NCBI RefSeq assembly: GCF_008001235.1
Contig: NZ_CP040751.1
Span: 3,351,501 to 3,415,500, forward strand
Source: Salidesulfovibrio onnuriiensis
Lineage (GTDB): Bacteria > Desulfobacterota > Desulfovibrionia > Desulfovibrionales > Desulfovibrionaceae
Direction: 5' to 3'
DNA: 64,000 bases
Within the stretch, counting starts at the first letter, position 1. Every line of letters starts with the position of its first letter. Below are positions 16,456-25,696 of the stretch, in pieces. A model generated the notes under the pieces. That model worked only from the letters and a program-made list of their open reading frames with translations, ran no database searches and had not been told where the DNA came from. Position numbers and translations under genes: made by a program.

Positions 16456-17602
16456 GTTCCTCCCCGGCTTCGTCCTCGGGGCCGGAGTCCTTTTCCCGGA
16501 CCGGCCGTCCGGCGTCGGGAATCTCCAGCATCAGATTGTTGAAACGGCGGTTCCACCAGGTGCTGAACTTGCCGTTCTGGGCAAAGTGCGACGGCCCGAA
16601 GTCCACGCGGGTGTCGAATGCCCAGAAATCGGGAGTGCACATGGGGCCGAGCTTGACCGCATCCTTCTGGGTGCAGAGGATGTACTTGGCCTTCTTGCGC
16701 CGGGCCGTGGCGATGATGTCCAACACGTCGGTCTTGGTGTAGGTGTGGTGATCCCGGTAGACCATGTGGTCCACGGGCTTGTAGTTGAAATACTTGATGG
16801 CGGCGCGGTGCACCTGCCGGGGATCGCCGATGCCCGAGACCAACAGGAACGGCTCGCCGAAAAAGTCCTTTTCCTTCCTGCCGGTTAGCACCTGCACGAA
16901 GCCCTTGGGGGACAGGGAAAAATTGAAGACCGGCCGGTTGAACTGCTCCAGCCGGGTGCGGATGTGTTCCCCGAGCTTGTCGAAATATTCAGGCGAACCC
17001 TTGATCATGAAACAATCGGCGCGGCGCAGGGCCGTATAGTCCTCGCGCCAGGATCCGGACGGGATGACCCGGTTCCAGTGCTGGGCCAGGTCCGAGGGGC
17101 GCAGCAGCACGATGTCCACGTGCCGCTTCACGGCCATGTGCTGGAATCCGTCGTCCAGCACCACCAGCTTGGGATTGTAGTGCTCGAAAAGCCACTTTCC
17201 GCCACGGCTGCGCACCGGGTCCACAATGATGCGCGCCTCCGGGAACTCCTTGGCCAGCATGAGGGGCTCGTCACCGGCCTCCTCCACCAGATTCCCGGGC
17301 TGTACCAGGAAGGGATAGGTTGCGGGCCTGGCCCGGTAGCCACGGGTCAGCACCCCGGCCTCCATGCCCCGGTTGGCGGCCCACTTGAGCATCCACCCGG
17401 TCATGGGCGTCTTGCCCGTGCCGCCCCAGCTCACGTTGCCGATGGAGACCGTGACCGCCGGAGCCTCCCACTGACGCAGGATGCCCCGGCCATAGAGCCG
17501 GGAGCGCAGGCGCATGAAGCGGGCGTTGAGCCATGCTGCGGGCGCAAGCAGCGGACGAAAGCGCTGCTGGAGTTCTTCGACGGGCTTGTACTCTTTTCTC
17601 AT
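16439..17602 (-). CDS. lpxK: Tetraacyldisaccharide 4'-kinase
   Basis: The protein has 387 residues. The Walker A motif GGTGKT at about 60-65 lies in the LpxK-specific block SIGNVSWGGTGKTP, and VLDDGFQH follows near residue 150, both diagnostic of LpxK. The enzyme phosphorylates the 4' position of the lipid A disaccharide at the inner face of the inner membrane, so this organism makes lipopolysaccharide. An amphipathic N-terminal helix would anchor it. No msbA or other lpx gene is adjacent. Its last codons overlap the rnr start. A terminator on the same strand sits just upstream, separating it from the Bax-inhibitor gene. The acidic C-terminal tail (EDEAGEEHG) is probably disordered. Confidence 0.95.
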   Translation of the reverse strand: MRKEYKPVEELQQRFRPLLAPAAWLNARFMRLRSRLYGRGILRQWEAPAVTVSIGNVSWGGTGKTPMTGWMLKWAANRGMEAGVLTRGYRARPATYPFLVQPGNLVEEAGDEPLMLAKEFPEARIIVDPVRSRGGKWLFEHYNPKLVVLDDGFQHMAVKRHVDIVLLRPSDLAQHWNRVIPSGSWREDYTALRRADCFMIKGSPEYFDKLGEHIRTRLEQFNRPVFNFSLSPKGFVQVLTGRKEKDFFGEPFLLVSGIGDPRQVHRAAIKYFNYKPVDHMVYRDHHTYTKTDVLDIIATARRKKAKYILCTQKDAVKLGPMCTPDFWAFDTRVDFGPSHFAQNGKFSTWWNRRFNNLMLEIPDAGRPVREKDSGPEDEAGEEHGAKD

Positions 17603-17606
17603 AACG

Positions 17607-17631
17607 AAAAAGGGAGGCCCGAAGGCCTCCC
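17607..17631 (-). terminator. Terminator of the Bax inhibitor-1 family gene
   Basis: On the minus strand GGGAGGCC-TTCG-GGCCTCCC is followed by TTTTT, right after the BI-1 gene and before lpxK. Confidence 0.85.
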
Positions 17632-17641
17632 CGGATGTGCC

Positions 17642-18373
17642 TTATCGCCTGTTGCCCATGATGCGCAGCAGCATGAGGAACAGATTGATGAAGTCGAGAT
17701 ACAGGGTCAGGGCCCCGAGGATGGAGCCGCGGCGGACGGCTGCGGCGTCGTTGGGCATCACCTCGCCCATGGTCTTGAACTTCTGGGTGTCATAGGCGGT
17801 CAGGCCGGTGAAAAGCACCACGCCCACGCCGGAAATGACGAAGCTCATCATCTGGCTCTGCAGAAAGATGTTGACCACCATGGCGATGATCATGCCGATG
17901 AGCCCCATGAACAGCAGGCTGCCCCAGGAGGTCAGGTCCTTCTTGGTCAGCAGGCCGTAAAGGCTCATGGCCCCGAACATGCCCGCGGAGACAAAGAAGG
18001 TGGCCGCCACGGACTGGCCGGTGTAGGCCAGCAGGATCGGGGACAGGGTCACGCCGTTGAGCCCGCTGTAAAGCAGGAACAGGCCGGTGGCCGTGCCCGG
18101 GTTCATGCTCGCCACGCGGGCGGAAAGATAGAACACGATGCCCAGCTCGGCCAGGAACAGGCCGTAGAGCAGCACCGGGGTTCCCTGGGTGCCGGTGGCG
18201 AAGTCGATATTCAGCAGCAGGCCGAGTGCGGCCGGGGTGTTGGCCACCCACCATGCCAGCACGGCGGTCAGGGCCAGGCCCGCGCCCATCCAGGCGTAAA
18301 TGCCGCGCATGAAGGCGTTGACCACCTCGGCATTGGCGGCGCGGCTGGGAAACGATCTCGTGTAATTGTTCAT
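17642..18373 (-). CDS. Bax inhibitor-1/YccA family membrane protein
   Basis: The ATG at 18373 is chosen because AGAGGAATTCAA precedes it, giving 243 residues. Seven hydrophobic segments run through the protein, with the family-typical NAFMRGIYAWMGAGL start and the C-terminal block GVVLFTGLTAYDTQKFK carrying paired acidic positions. BI-1 proteins form pH-sensitive calcium-leak channels in the inner membrane. The bacterial YbhL/YccA members interact with membrane proteases such as FtsH. The gene is transcribed alone and ended by a strong hairpin. The divergent neighbour is a binding protein. The family assignment is firm, the cellular role is not. Confidence 0.92.
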   Translation of the reverse strand: MNNYTRSFPSRAANAEVVNAFMRGIYAWMGAGLALTAVLAWWVANTPAALGLLLNIDFATGTQGTPVLLYGLFLAELGIVFYLSARVASMNPGTATGLFLLYSGLNGVTLSPILLAYTGQSVAATFFVSAGMFGAMSLYGLLTKKDLTSWGSLLFMGLIGMIIAMVVNIFLQSQMMSFVISGVGVVLFTGLTAYDTQKFKTMGEVMPNDAAAVRRGSILGALTLYLDFINLFLMLLRIMGNRR

Positions 18374-18556
18374 TTGAATTCCTCTCAAACGTTTTTCAAT
18401 GCAGGACCAAGACCATTGGGTCCGAGTTTTTTAAATAATCAGCTTTTTCGGGCATGGCAAGGGAATCCCATGGGAAAACATCCGTCGCCAAACCCACGCT
18501 TGGCCGGACGATAATCATACCTTGCATACCTGGCCAGTGATATTTCTTATATAGCC

Positions 18557-19285
18557 ATGTCGAAAACCATTGCCGCAACCAAATACCTGCTGGCCGCATT
18601 CCTTCTGCTGGCCTGCCTGCAGGGCACGCCCTCGGCGGACCAGCACTTCGTCATCGGCTATTTCTGGCACAGCCGGTACACCGATGCCGCGAAACAGATC
18701 ATGGCCAGGGCATACCAGCATTGCGGCATCCTGGTGGATTTCGAATTCCTCCCCGGCGAACGTTCGCTCCTGCTCGCCGACACGGGTGAGGTGGACGCGT
18801 CCCTGTTCCGTTCCGAAGGCGTGACCCAGAAGTATTCCAACCTGGTCATGGTCCCGGTGCATCTGTTCGTGGCGCAACCCACGGTCTTCAGGCGGACCGG
18901 CCAGATCCTGGAATGTCCCGTGCGCTCCTGGGACGACTTGGCCCCCTACCGGCTGGCCTTCCGGCGCGGGGCAATGGAAGTGGAAAAGCACGCCAAACGC
19001 CTCCAGATGATCTACTTTGTGGCGGAATCCGACGAGAAGGCCTTCCAGATGCTCCACGAAGGAAGGGTGGACATCGTGGTGACCGACTACATCAACGGTC
19101 TGGGGACTCTCAAGAAAACCGGGTTGCAGGGCATCGAGCCGGAAAACCCGCCCTTTGACAGCCACAGGCTCTACCACTACGTCAACCGCCGCCACCGGGG
19201 ACTGGTGGACTGCCTGGCCAGGGAGCTGCGCCGCATGGCCGACTCCGGCGAGATCGGACGCATCCTCGAGGAAAGCGCCCCCTAG
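18557..19285 (+). CDS. Orphan periplasmic substrate-binding (SBP_bac_3-like) protein
   Basis: The product has 242 residues. The N-terminus is a signal sequence ending in LLLACLQG, which could be a lipobox with Cys as the first mature residue or a normal cleavage site. The mature part has the two-lobe layout of family 3 binding proteins, with ARAYQHCGILVDFEFLPGERS near the front and AESDEKAFQMLHEGRVDIVVTD in the second lobe. There is no good Shine-Dalgarno sequence before the ATG. No ABC permease or ATPase gene is next to it, so it may feed an unlinked transporter or act as a sensor protein. Its end overlaps yccF convergently by four bases. The ligand is unknown. Confidence 0.78.
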   Translation: MSKTIAATKYLLAAFLLLACLQGTPSADQHFVIGYFWHSRYTDAAKQIMARAYQHCGILVDFEFLPGERSLLLADTGEVDASLFRSEGVTQKYSNLVMVPVHLFVAQPTVFRRTGQILECPVRSWDDLAPYRLAFRRGAMEVEKHAKRLQMIYFVAESDEKAFQMLHEGRVDIVVTDYINGLGTLKKTGLQGIEPENPPFDSHRLYHYVNRRHRGLVDCLARELRRMADSGEIGRILEESAP

Positions 19286-19740
19286 CCCCGGCGAACCCTG
19301 TCCACAAAGGAGGCGGCATTGTCCTGGCGCGCCGCGTCCGCCACTTCGTAAGGCACCACGGTCTTGCCGATGGGTGCCAGGGAAATGGAGGCCAGCTTGA
19401 GGTGCTGGACGCCGAAGGGGATGCCGATGATGGTGATGAAGCAGGCCACGGCCGAGACCACGTGCCCGATGGCCAGCCACAGGCCGAAAAGCAGGAACCA
19501 GATCACGTTGCCGATGAAGCCGAAGGGGCTGGTGCCGATGTCCTCCTGGCCCGTGAGTTCGTCCCGGCTGATGACCGTACGGCCGAACGGGAAAAAGGAA
19601 AATCCGGCAATGACGAAGCAGGCCCGGCCCCAGGGGATGCCGATGATGGAGATGAACATGAGCAGCCCGGCCAGCGCCCAGCCGATGCCCATGAAAATGC
19701 CGCCAAGAATGAACCACAGAACATTCAGGATAGTACTCAT
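19282..19740 (-). CDS. yccF: YccF domain-containing inner membrane protein
   Basis: The 152-residue protein has four hydrophobic segments in two repeats, each containing the YccF signature (SIIGIPWGRACFVIA and TIIGIPFGVQHLKLA). The block FSFFPFGRTV is also typical. The family is widespread in Gram-negative inner membranes with no known function. It is about the usual length of 120-150 residues. The start follows AGGAGATGAAAGATT. It is convergent with the binding-protein gene, overlapping it by four bases. Naming is by family only. Confidence 0.88.
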   Translation of the reverse strand: MSTILNVLWFILGGIFMGIGWALAGLLMFISIIGIPWGRACFVIAGFSFFPFGRTVISRDELTGQEDIGTSPFGFIGNVIWFLLFGLWLAIGHVVSAVACFITIIGIPFGVQHLKLASISLAPIGKTVVPYEVADAARQDNAASFVDRVRRG

Positions 19741-19854
19741 AATCTTTCATCTCCTTTTCAAATATTCAAAGGGATACAAACCGAACCTAAGGCCGTTCTG
19801 AAAGGTTTTTGTGCCAGGCACGACAACGCAATCAGGCCTTTATGGACAGCCGCG

Positions 19855-20784
19855 CTATCCCAGAAAATCCCTGCCCCAACGGATCAGGTTAATCCCCACC
19901 AGCAACGCCCCTTCCCAGCGCCGCACCTTCCAGCCCGTGCGCAGAAATATGAGCACCAGGGCCACCATGCCCACCAGGACCATGAGGCTGCCGCGCGCCT
20001 CCTCGGAAACGCCCAGGGGCCGCATGAGACAGGTCAGGCCCAGAACTCCCGCGAAGTTGAAGAAATCGCTACCTATGAGGTTGCCCAGCAGCATGTCGTT
20101 GCGCCCCTTGACCGAGGCGGCCAGACAGGTGACCAACTCGGGCAGCGAGGTGCCGGCGGCCACGATGGTCACGCCGATGACCCAGGAGGAAACGCCGAGC
20201 GCAGTGGCGATGGACGTGGCGGCGGTGACCATAAGATGGCCGCCCAGGGCGATGCCCGCGAACCCGCCCAGCAGCAGGAACCAGTCGTACCATTTGGCCC
20301 CGCGCTCGGGCAGGTCCTCCAGCTCGTCCTCGCCCGGGGATTCCTTGATCCGCGCCAGCCAGAACAGGTAGACCGCCAGGGTGACCATGAGCGCAAGGCC
20401 GAACATGCGGCCCAGTTCGCCGGTAAAGGACATGAGCAGAATGGCCACGCAGCAGCCGAAGAGCAGCAGACCGTCGCGATAGATGAGCTTCGGGCCTGTG
20501 GGCAGCGGCTTGATCATGGCCATGAGCCCGAGAATGAAGCCCAGGTTGAAGATGTTGGAGCCGACCACGTTGGACAGGGAAATGGCCTCGTGGCCGCGCA
20601 AGGCCGCGTTCACCGTGACCAGGAATTCCGGCGCGGAGGTGCCGAAGGCCACGATGGTCAGGCCGATTACCAGTTCCGAGACATTGAACTTGCGCGCGAT
20701 GAGCGAGGCGGAGGTGACGATCCAGTTGGCCCCGCCCCAGAGCAGGACCACGGCCAGCAGAAAATAGACGATATTCAGGAACAT
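19855..20784 (-). CDS. Calcium/sodium antiporter, CaCA superfamily
   Basis: The 309-residue protein has about ten membrane segments and the two inverted alpha repeats that define CaCA exchangers: VAFGTSAPEFLV in the first half and VAAGTSLPELVT in the second, each followed by a GSNIFN or GSDFFN block. These carry the acidic residues that bind calcium. The family uses the sodium (or proton) gradient to expel calcium and resembles E. coli YrbG. The ATG follows a weak ribosome site, and the gene is downstream of the PP-loop gene on the same strand across a 106-base gap that contains a hairpin. Confidence 0.92.
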   Translation of the reverse strand: MFLNIVYFLLAVVLLWGGANWIVTSASLIARKFNVSELVIGLTIVAFGTSAPEFLVTVNAALRGHEAISLSNVVGSNIFNLGFILGLMAMIKPLPTGPKLIYRDGLLLFGCCVAILLMSFTGELGRMFGLALMVTLAVYLFWLARIKESPGEDELEDLPERGAKWYDWFLLLGGFAGIALGGHLMVTAATSIATALGVSSWVIGVTIVAAGTSLPELVTCLAASVKGRNDMLLGNLIGSDFFNFAGVLGLTCLMRPLGVSEEARGSLMVLVGMVALVLIFLRTGWKVRRWEGALLVGINLIRWGRDFLG

Positions 20785-20827
20785 GAAAAATCCTTGGTTG
20801 TTTGGTCACCCTGTAATGCAATAGGCA

Positions 20828-20867
20828 TGGGGCGGAAGCAAGGGGTTATTTCCCTGCTTCCGCCCCA
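20828..20867. terminator. 13-bp hairpin between the PP-loop gene and the antiporter gene
   Basis: TGGGGCGGAAGCA (20828-20840) pairs perfectly with TGCTTCCGCCCCA (20855-20867). Neither side has a strong T-run (only CGCTTTT on the plus strand), so termination of the minus-strand PP-loop transcript is plausible but not certain. Confidence 0.45.
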
Positions 20868-20890
20868 CGCTTTTGATCGTCCTGGCAGAT

Positions 20891-21961
20891 TCAGCCCTGG
20901 GCTTCGAGCTGCGCCTGCTTCCAGGGCTTGACGATGTCCTGCTTGGGCTCCTGCCAGTCCACGGAGGTCTCGCGCCGGGGCTCCACACGGATTTCAGCGG
21001 TCTCGCCCTTGTGGATCACCGCCACGGTCACGGGCTCGCCAGTGGCCTCGAAGTGCCGCACGGCCTTGGAGGCATAAGAGGCGGTCAGCTCGGCGGCGGC
21101 CCGGATGCTCACCTCGTCCCAGTCCCCGGCGTCCGTGGGCCTGCCCAGAGCGACCGGACCGGGGAAGTTCACGGTCTTGAAAAAGTAATCGGTATCGCGG
21201 GCCAGCTTTTCCAGTCGCTGGTTCTCCACCTGCTTCCGCCCCATGGACAGCCAGCGATGCCCGGCCCAGACCTGGCGGCCGATCTGCGCCACCACGAAAT
21301 CCATGGGATGCGGACTGTCCTTTTCCTCCATGACCCTGATGAAGCGACCGGCAGCGCTGGCCTCGGCCAGCACGCAGCCTCCGGCCGGGGTGGGGATCTC
21401 CCTGAAGCCGTATCTTTCTTTGGCCATCTCCAGCTGCGGCTTGCGGGTACGGCCCACAATGCCCATGAGACGGCTGCGGTCCACCAGCCCGCTCTTCTCC
21501 ATGGGGGTCGGCTCCAGCTTGAGCGCACTCAGGGGCCGGAGCAGCACGTCCTGCACGCCCGCCTGCTTGCGGATCAGGCTCATGGAGTCGCGGCGCTGGC
21601 TCATGGGGCGCTGGCCCATGACTTCCCCGGAAATGATGAATTTCGCGCCGTACTTTTCCATGAGCGCCCGCGCCTTGCCAAGCATCATGATCTTGCAGTC
21701 CACGCAGGGGTTGAGCCATTTGCCGAAACCGTTCGGCGGCCCCTGGAGCATCATGTTCACGTAGTCCCGGCTGATGTCCACCTCCACCACGTCGATGCCG
21801 TAGAGCTCCTTCCAGGAATCGAACCGATGGCTCTTGCCGAAAAAGGGCGAGGTGAAGTGCAGGCCCAGCACGGTCAGTCCCTGGTCCTGGATAAGCTTCA
21901 CCGCCAATATGGAGTCCAGCCCGCCCGAAAGCAGGGCCAATGCGTCGTATTGTTTTGCCAT
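20891..21961 (-). CDS. PP-loop ATPase (MnmA/ThiI-like thiouridylase) with NFACT-R-like C-terminal domain
   Basis: Starting at the ATG at 21961 (AAGGGACGGC upstream) the product has 356 residues. The PP-loop SGGLDS lies at about residues 12-17, and NPCVDCK near 85 is the first catalytic-type cysteine motif of MnmA-like tRNA thiolases. A second block, EIPTPAGGCVLAE, holds another Cys. The last 110 or so residues (IRAAAELTASYASKAVRHFE) look like the NFACT-R domain found in some RNA-binding and RNA-modification proteins. This architecture is known in deltaproteobacteria and often annotated as thiouridylase. The substrate is probably tRNA, but it is not the housekeeping MnmA. The hairpin at 20828-20867 may end it. 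Confidence 0.82.
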   Translation of the reverse strand: MAKQYDALALLSGGLDSILAVKLIQDQGLTVLGLHFTSPFFGKSHRFDSWKELYGIDVVEVDISRDYVNMMLQGPPNGFGKWLNPCVDCKIMMLGKARALMEKYGAKFIISGEVMGQRPMSQRRDSMSLIRKQAGVQDVLLRPLSALKLEPTPMEKSGLVDRSRLMGIVGRTRKPQLEMAKERYGFREIPTPAGGCVLAEASAAGRFIRVMEEKDSPHPMDFVVAQIGRQVWAGHRWLSMGRKQVENQRLEKLARDTDYFFKTVNFPGPVALGRPTDAGDWDEVSIRAAAELTASYASKAVRHFEATGEPVTVAVIHKGETAEIRVEPRRETSVDWQEPKQDIVKPWKQAQLEAQG

Positions 21962-22205
21962 GCGCCGTCCCTTACGCGAGGTTTTGAGCAGAGGCAAGAA
22001 GCCGTGCCCCCTCTCCCCCGCGTGCGGTGTGAACACGCGGCAAATTACCTCCCGGCGAAGTCGACATTATGCCGTCATATTAGGACGTTATTTTCTTTCG
22101 AATCTTATTTACGGTGAATAAATATAGGCAAATGGTCTAATCCTGGGATACGTGTCATCCCATATCGAAATTGCGGTAGCGCGAAATCACAGCCAAGGAG
22201 ATACC

Positions 22206-24182
22206 ATGCTTAACGACTTGAAATTAGGTGTAAAACTCGGGACGGGTTTTGGACTTGTCCTGGTGTTGACGGTCGTGGTTGCCTTCATCGGATTCAGGGG
22301 CATGAGCAATGTTGAGGATCGTGTCGACAAGGCTGATGATGTGAACAGGCTCGTCCGCTTCATCGTTGAAAGCCGCGTTCAGGAAAAGAACTACATGCTG
22401 CGCAAGGACGAAAAGGTTCTCACCTCCCACGCGGATATCGTCAAGAAGCTCCATGAGCAGGCCAAGGCCACGAGCGACAAGTTCGACCAGAAGATCAACA
22501 AGGACCAGATGGCGCAGGTCTCGGCGGCCGTCACCGAATACGAGCAGGCCTTCTCCCGCTACCTCCAGCTGGAAAAGGGCAAGAACAACGCCATGCAGCA
22601 AATGCGCAGCAACGCCAAGATCGCGTTGGGGGAAACCGAAGCCCTCCGCGCGGACCAGAAGCAGCAGTTCGCAAAGCTCCTGGAGTCGGGCGTCGCCAGC
22701 AATGCGGACCTGCAGGACAAGCTGCTCAAGGCCGATGACGCCAACCGCATGATCAAGTGGTTCCTGGATGCCCGTAAAAACGAAAAGGAATTCATCATTT
22801 CCCGGGATCAGGGATACCTGACCCAGAACCTGGAAGGCCTGACCAAGATCACCGCCCTTGCGGAAAATTTGAAGAAGCGGTTCCGCAACCAGGCCAACAT
22901 CGCCCAGCTCGACAGGGTGGGCAAGGCGCTGCAGCAGTACCAAAGCGAATTCAAGCAGTTCACGGACAGCATGGAACAGCAGACGGTGGCGGAAGCGGCC
23001 ATGGTGGCCTCGGCCCGAAAGGCCGACGAAGTCTGCCGCGCCGCACGCGCTGACCAGAAGGCCAAAATGATTGACGAAATGAGCACCGCCAACATGACCA
23101 GCCTCATCACCGCCGGTGTCGCCCTTGTCTTTGGCGTGGGCATCGCCATCTTCCTGACCACGGCCATTACGCGGCCCGTCCGCATGGGGGTGGATTTCGC
23201 CAGGAACCTCTCCGAGGGCGACCTCACGCAAACCATCGCAATCCACCAGAAGGACGAGATCGGCGTGCTGGCCGAAGCCCTGCGGAATATGAAGGACAGG
23301 CTGTCCGAGGTCGTGGCCAACGTCCAGTCGGCCACGGAAAACGTGGCTGCGGGCAGCGAGGAGCTTTCCGCATCCTCCCAGTCCCTTTCCCAGGGAGCCA
23401 CGGAGCAGGCGGCATCCATTCAGGAAGTCTCCTCTTCCATGGAGCAGATGGCGTCCAACATCAGCCAGAACGCGGCCAATGCCCGGGAAACCGACACCCT
23501 GGCCGCAAAGGCGGCATCCGACGCCAAGGAAAGCGGCACGGCCGTCAGCCAGACCGTGGAGGCCATGAAGAGCATTGCGGAAAAGATCTCCATCATCGAG
23601 GAGATCGCCCGCCAGACCAACCTGCTGGCCCTGAACGCCGCCATCGAGGCGGCCCGCGCAGGCGAGCACGGCAAGGGATTCGCAGTGGTGGCTGCCGAGG
23701 TGCGCAAGCTGGCGGAACGTTCCGGCACGGCGGCCTCCGAGATCAGCGAGCTCTCCACCAACAGCGTCGAGGTGGCGGAAAAAGCCGGTTCCATGCTGCA
23801 ACAGCTGGTGCCGGACATCGAAAAGACCGCGTCCCTGGTCCAGGAAATCACCTCGGCCAGCGATGAGCAGAACGCGGGCGCCACCCAGATCAACCAGGCC
23901 ATCAGCCAGCTCGACACGGTCATCCAGCAGAACGCATCGGCCTCCGAGGAAATGGCCTCCACCAGCGAGGAACTTTCCGGCCAGGGGCAGCAGCTCCAGG
24001 CGACCATGGCTTTCTTCACCGTGAACAGTAACGGCCATGGCAAGTCCGCCCGCAGGCTGGTTGCCACCACGGTTCCCAGGGCCGCCCTGCCCGAGGCATC
24101 GGTTCCCCAGGCCACGGCAAGAACCACCGGGGTCGAATTCAGGATGGACGACGATTCGGAACAGGACTTCGAACGGTTCTAG
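22206..24182 (+). CDS. Methyl-accepting chemotaxis protein with helical periplasmic sensor
   Basis: The ATG at 22206 follows CAAGGAGATACC. The upstream in-frame start at 22152 has no ribosome site. The 658 residues comprise a membrane segment at about 10-32, a long, helical, charged periplasmic domain to about 297 resembling HBM sensors of small ligands, a second membrane segment at about 298-322, HAMP, and the MCP signalling hairpin with its tip near residue 464 ([16 protein letters not shown]). The C-terminus ends in DFERF with no NWETF-type CheR pentapeptide. It signals to CheA/CheW in the chemotaxis array. It is monocistronic with a strong terminator. The ligand is unknown. Confidence 0.93.
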   Translation: MLNDLKLGVKLGTGFGLVLVLTVVVAFIGFRGMSNVEDRVDKADDVNRLVRFIVESRVQEKNYMLRKDEKVLTSHADIVKKLHEQAKATSDKFDQKINKDQMAQVSAAVTEYEQAFSRYLQLEKGKNNAMQQMRSNAKIALGETEALRADQKQQFAKLLESGVASNADLQDKLLKADDANRMIKWFLDARKNEKEFIISRDQGYLTQNLEGLTKITALAENLKKRFRNQANIAQLDRVGKALQQYQSEFKQFTDSMEQQTVAEAAMVASARKADEVCRAARADQKAKMIDEMSTANMTSLITAGVALVFGVGIAIFLTTAITRPVRMGVDFARNLSEGDLTQTIAIHQKDEIGVLAEALRNMKDRLSEVVANVQSATENVAAGSEELSASSQSLSQGATEQAASIQEVSSSMEQMASNISQNAANARETDTLAAKAASDAKESGTAVSQTVEAMKSIAEKISIIEEIARQTNLLALNAAIEAARAGEHGKGFAVVAAEVRKLAERSGTAASEISELSTNSVEVAEKAGSMLQQLVPDIEKTASLVQEITSASDEQNAGATQINQAISQLDTVIQQNASASEEMASTSEELSGQGQQLQATMAFFTVNSNGHGKSARRLVATTVPRAALPEASVPQATARTTGVEFRMDDDSEQDFERF

Positions 24183-24202
24183 TCAATAATCATTACAACC
24201 AA

Positions 24203-24248
24203 GCGAGGGAAAACCTTTTGAAAAAGGTTTTCCCTCGCGCTCTTTTTC
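24203..24248 (+). terminator. Rho-independent terminator after the MCP gene
   Basis: GCGAGGGAAAACCTTTT (24203-24219) pairs with AAAAGGTTTTCCCTCGC (24222-24238), followed by TCTTTTT. Confidence 0.85.
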
Positions 24249-24545
24249 CAAAACTTCTTGGCTATCGCTTGGCGATATTCACGTCCACTCAACAACTCCC
24301 CACTCATATTCAGGCCGGCGAGAAGGGTGCAGATACGCGGAGTATAAAAAATCAGACCCGACGTACATTAAGCATACACAAGGGGCTGTGCTTTATTGAA
24401 ACGACACCGCAATCAAGCCCTTCCCGCCGGCCCGACGCCCCTAATGGTTGTTGCCCACCATAGAATGATCTGCTATCGAGTGGAGTTGCTCATATTGTCG
24501 TTGTCAAAACCCGGCTGATCCGCCGGTTCCCCCGAAGGAGAAAAC
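24249..24545. other. recA upstream region with a 120-bp inverted-repeat-bounded segment
   Basis: No convincing gene lies here. GGCCGGCGAGAAGGG (24313-24327) and CCCTTCCCGCCGGCC (24418-24432) are inverted repeats with 14 of 15 positions matching, bounding 120 bp of lower-GC DNA. TTGCCC and TATCGA spaced 17 bases, about 24447-24475, are a weak promoter candidate for recA. I could not recognise a LexA box. Confidence 0.45.
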
Positions 24546-25607
24546 ATGGCCAGGAAAACTTCAAGCCCTGAAGACCTGCGCAAGGAAGCACTCGGCACCG
24601 CCATCACCACCATCGAACGCAAGTTCGGGAAGGGATCCATCATGCGCATGGACGATGCAGCGCTGACCTCGATCCCGGTCATCCCCACCGGTTCCATCGG
24701 CCTGGACATGGCCCTGGGCGTGGGCGGCATCCCGAAAGGCCGCGTCATCGAGGTGTACGGTCCCGAATCCTCCGGTAAGACAACACTTTCCCTGCATCTC
24801 GTTGCCGAGACGCAGAAGGCCGGCGGCACCGCCGCCTTCATCGACGCCGAGCACGCGCTGGATATGAACTACGCCAAGCGCCTCGGCGTGAACACAGAGG
24901 ATCTGCTCATCTCCCAGCCCGACTACGGCGAGCAGGCCCTGGAAATCGCGGACCTGCTGGTGCGCTCCGGCGCCGTGGACATCGTGGTCGTGGACTCCGT
25001 GGCCGCGCTCATCCCGCAGGCCGAGCTGGAAGGCCAGATGGGAGAAACCCAGGTGGGCGGCCAGGCGCGCCTCATGTCGCACGCCCTGCGCAAGCTCACC
25101 GGCTCCATCCACAAGTCCAAATGCTCCGTGGTCTTCATCAACCAGATCCGCATGAAGATCGGCATGACCGGCTACGGCAACCCCGAAACCACCACCGGCG
25201 GTAACGCGCTCAAGTTCTACGCTTCCGTGCGCATGGACATCCGCCGCATCCAGACCCTCAAGGACAAGGACGAGTCCTACGGCATCCGCGCCCGCATCAG
25301 GGTCATCAAGAACAAGGTGGCCCCGCCCTTCCGCGAGGCGCTGGTGGACATCCTCTACGGCACCGGCATGTCGCGCGAAGGCGAGCTGCTGGACATGGGC
25401 GTGGAGATGGGCGTGGTGGACAAGTCCGGCGCATGGTACGCCTTCGGGTCCGAGCGCCTGGGCCAGGGCAAGGAAAACGTACGGCAATACCTGCTTGAAA
25501 ATCAGGATATTGCCGTACAGATAGAGGCAAAGCTGAAAGAACACCTCGGCATCAATCCTCCCGAGATCTCCGTTTCGGAGGACGCCGCAGAGGAAGTCGA
25601 GGCGTAA
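24546..25607 (+). CDS. recA: Recombinase RecA
   Basis: The 353-residue protein is the standard length for RecA. The Walker A motif GPESSGKTT spans 72-80, the catalytic Glu follows in DAEHALD, and [16 protein letters not shown] (Walker B), the L1 loop and L2 region ([15 protein letters not shown]) are intact. RecA forms ATP-dependent filaments on single-stranded DNA, drives strand exchange, and stimulates self-cleavage of LexA-type repressors, which could include the S24 repressor at 13.3 kb. The acidic C-terminus (EDAAEEVEA) is typical. CGAAGGAGAAAAC precedes the ATG. A hairpin terminator separates it from alaS. Confidence 0.99.
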   Translation: MARKTSSPEDLRKEALGTAITTIERKFGKGSIMRMDDAALTSIPVIPTGSIGLDMALGVGGIPKGRVIEVYGPESSGKTTLSLHLVAETQKAGGTAAFIDAEHALDMNYAKRLGVNTEDLLISQPDYGEQALEIADLLVRSGAVDIVVVDSVAALIPQAELEGQMGETQVGGQARLMSHALRKLTGSIHKSKCSVVFINQIRMKIGMTGYGNPETTTGGNALKFYASVRMDIRRIQTLKDKDESYGIRARIRVIKNKVAPPFREALVDILYGTGMSREGELLDMGVEMGVVDKSGAWYAFGSERLGQGKENVRQYLLENQDIAVQIEAKLKEHLGINPPEISVSEDAAEEVEA

Positions 25608-25625
25608 CGATATTACCCGTCGAGG

Positions 25626-25662
25626 ACGCCCCGGATTCGTCCGGGGCGTTTCGTCGTCTTGA
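25626..25662 (+). terminator. Terminator between recA and alaS
   Basis: ACGCCCCGGA (25626-25635), TTCG loop, TCCGGGGCGT (25640-25649), then a T-rich tail TTCGTCGTCTT. Confidence 0.75.
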
Positions 25663-25696
25663 AAGACCCATTTTTTTGTCAGAGAGAGTGAACCAA

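Noticed and set aside
22037-22205. Flagellar sigma-28-type promoters upstream of the MCP genes
   Set aside because: I looked for TAAA-N15-GCCGATAA-like elements before all three MCP genes and found no acceptable match.
24218-24463. 81-residue frame upstream of recA
   Set aside because: Begins inside the MCP terminator and crosses the inverted-repeat segment. No coding signal.
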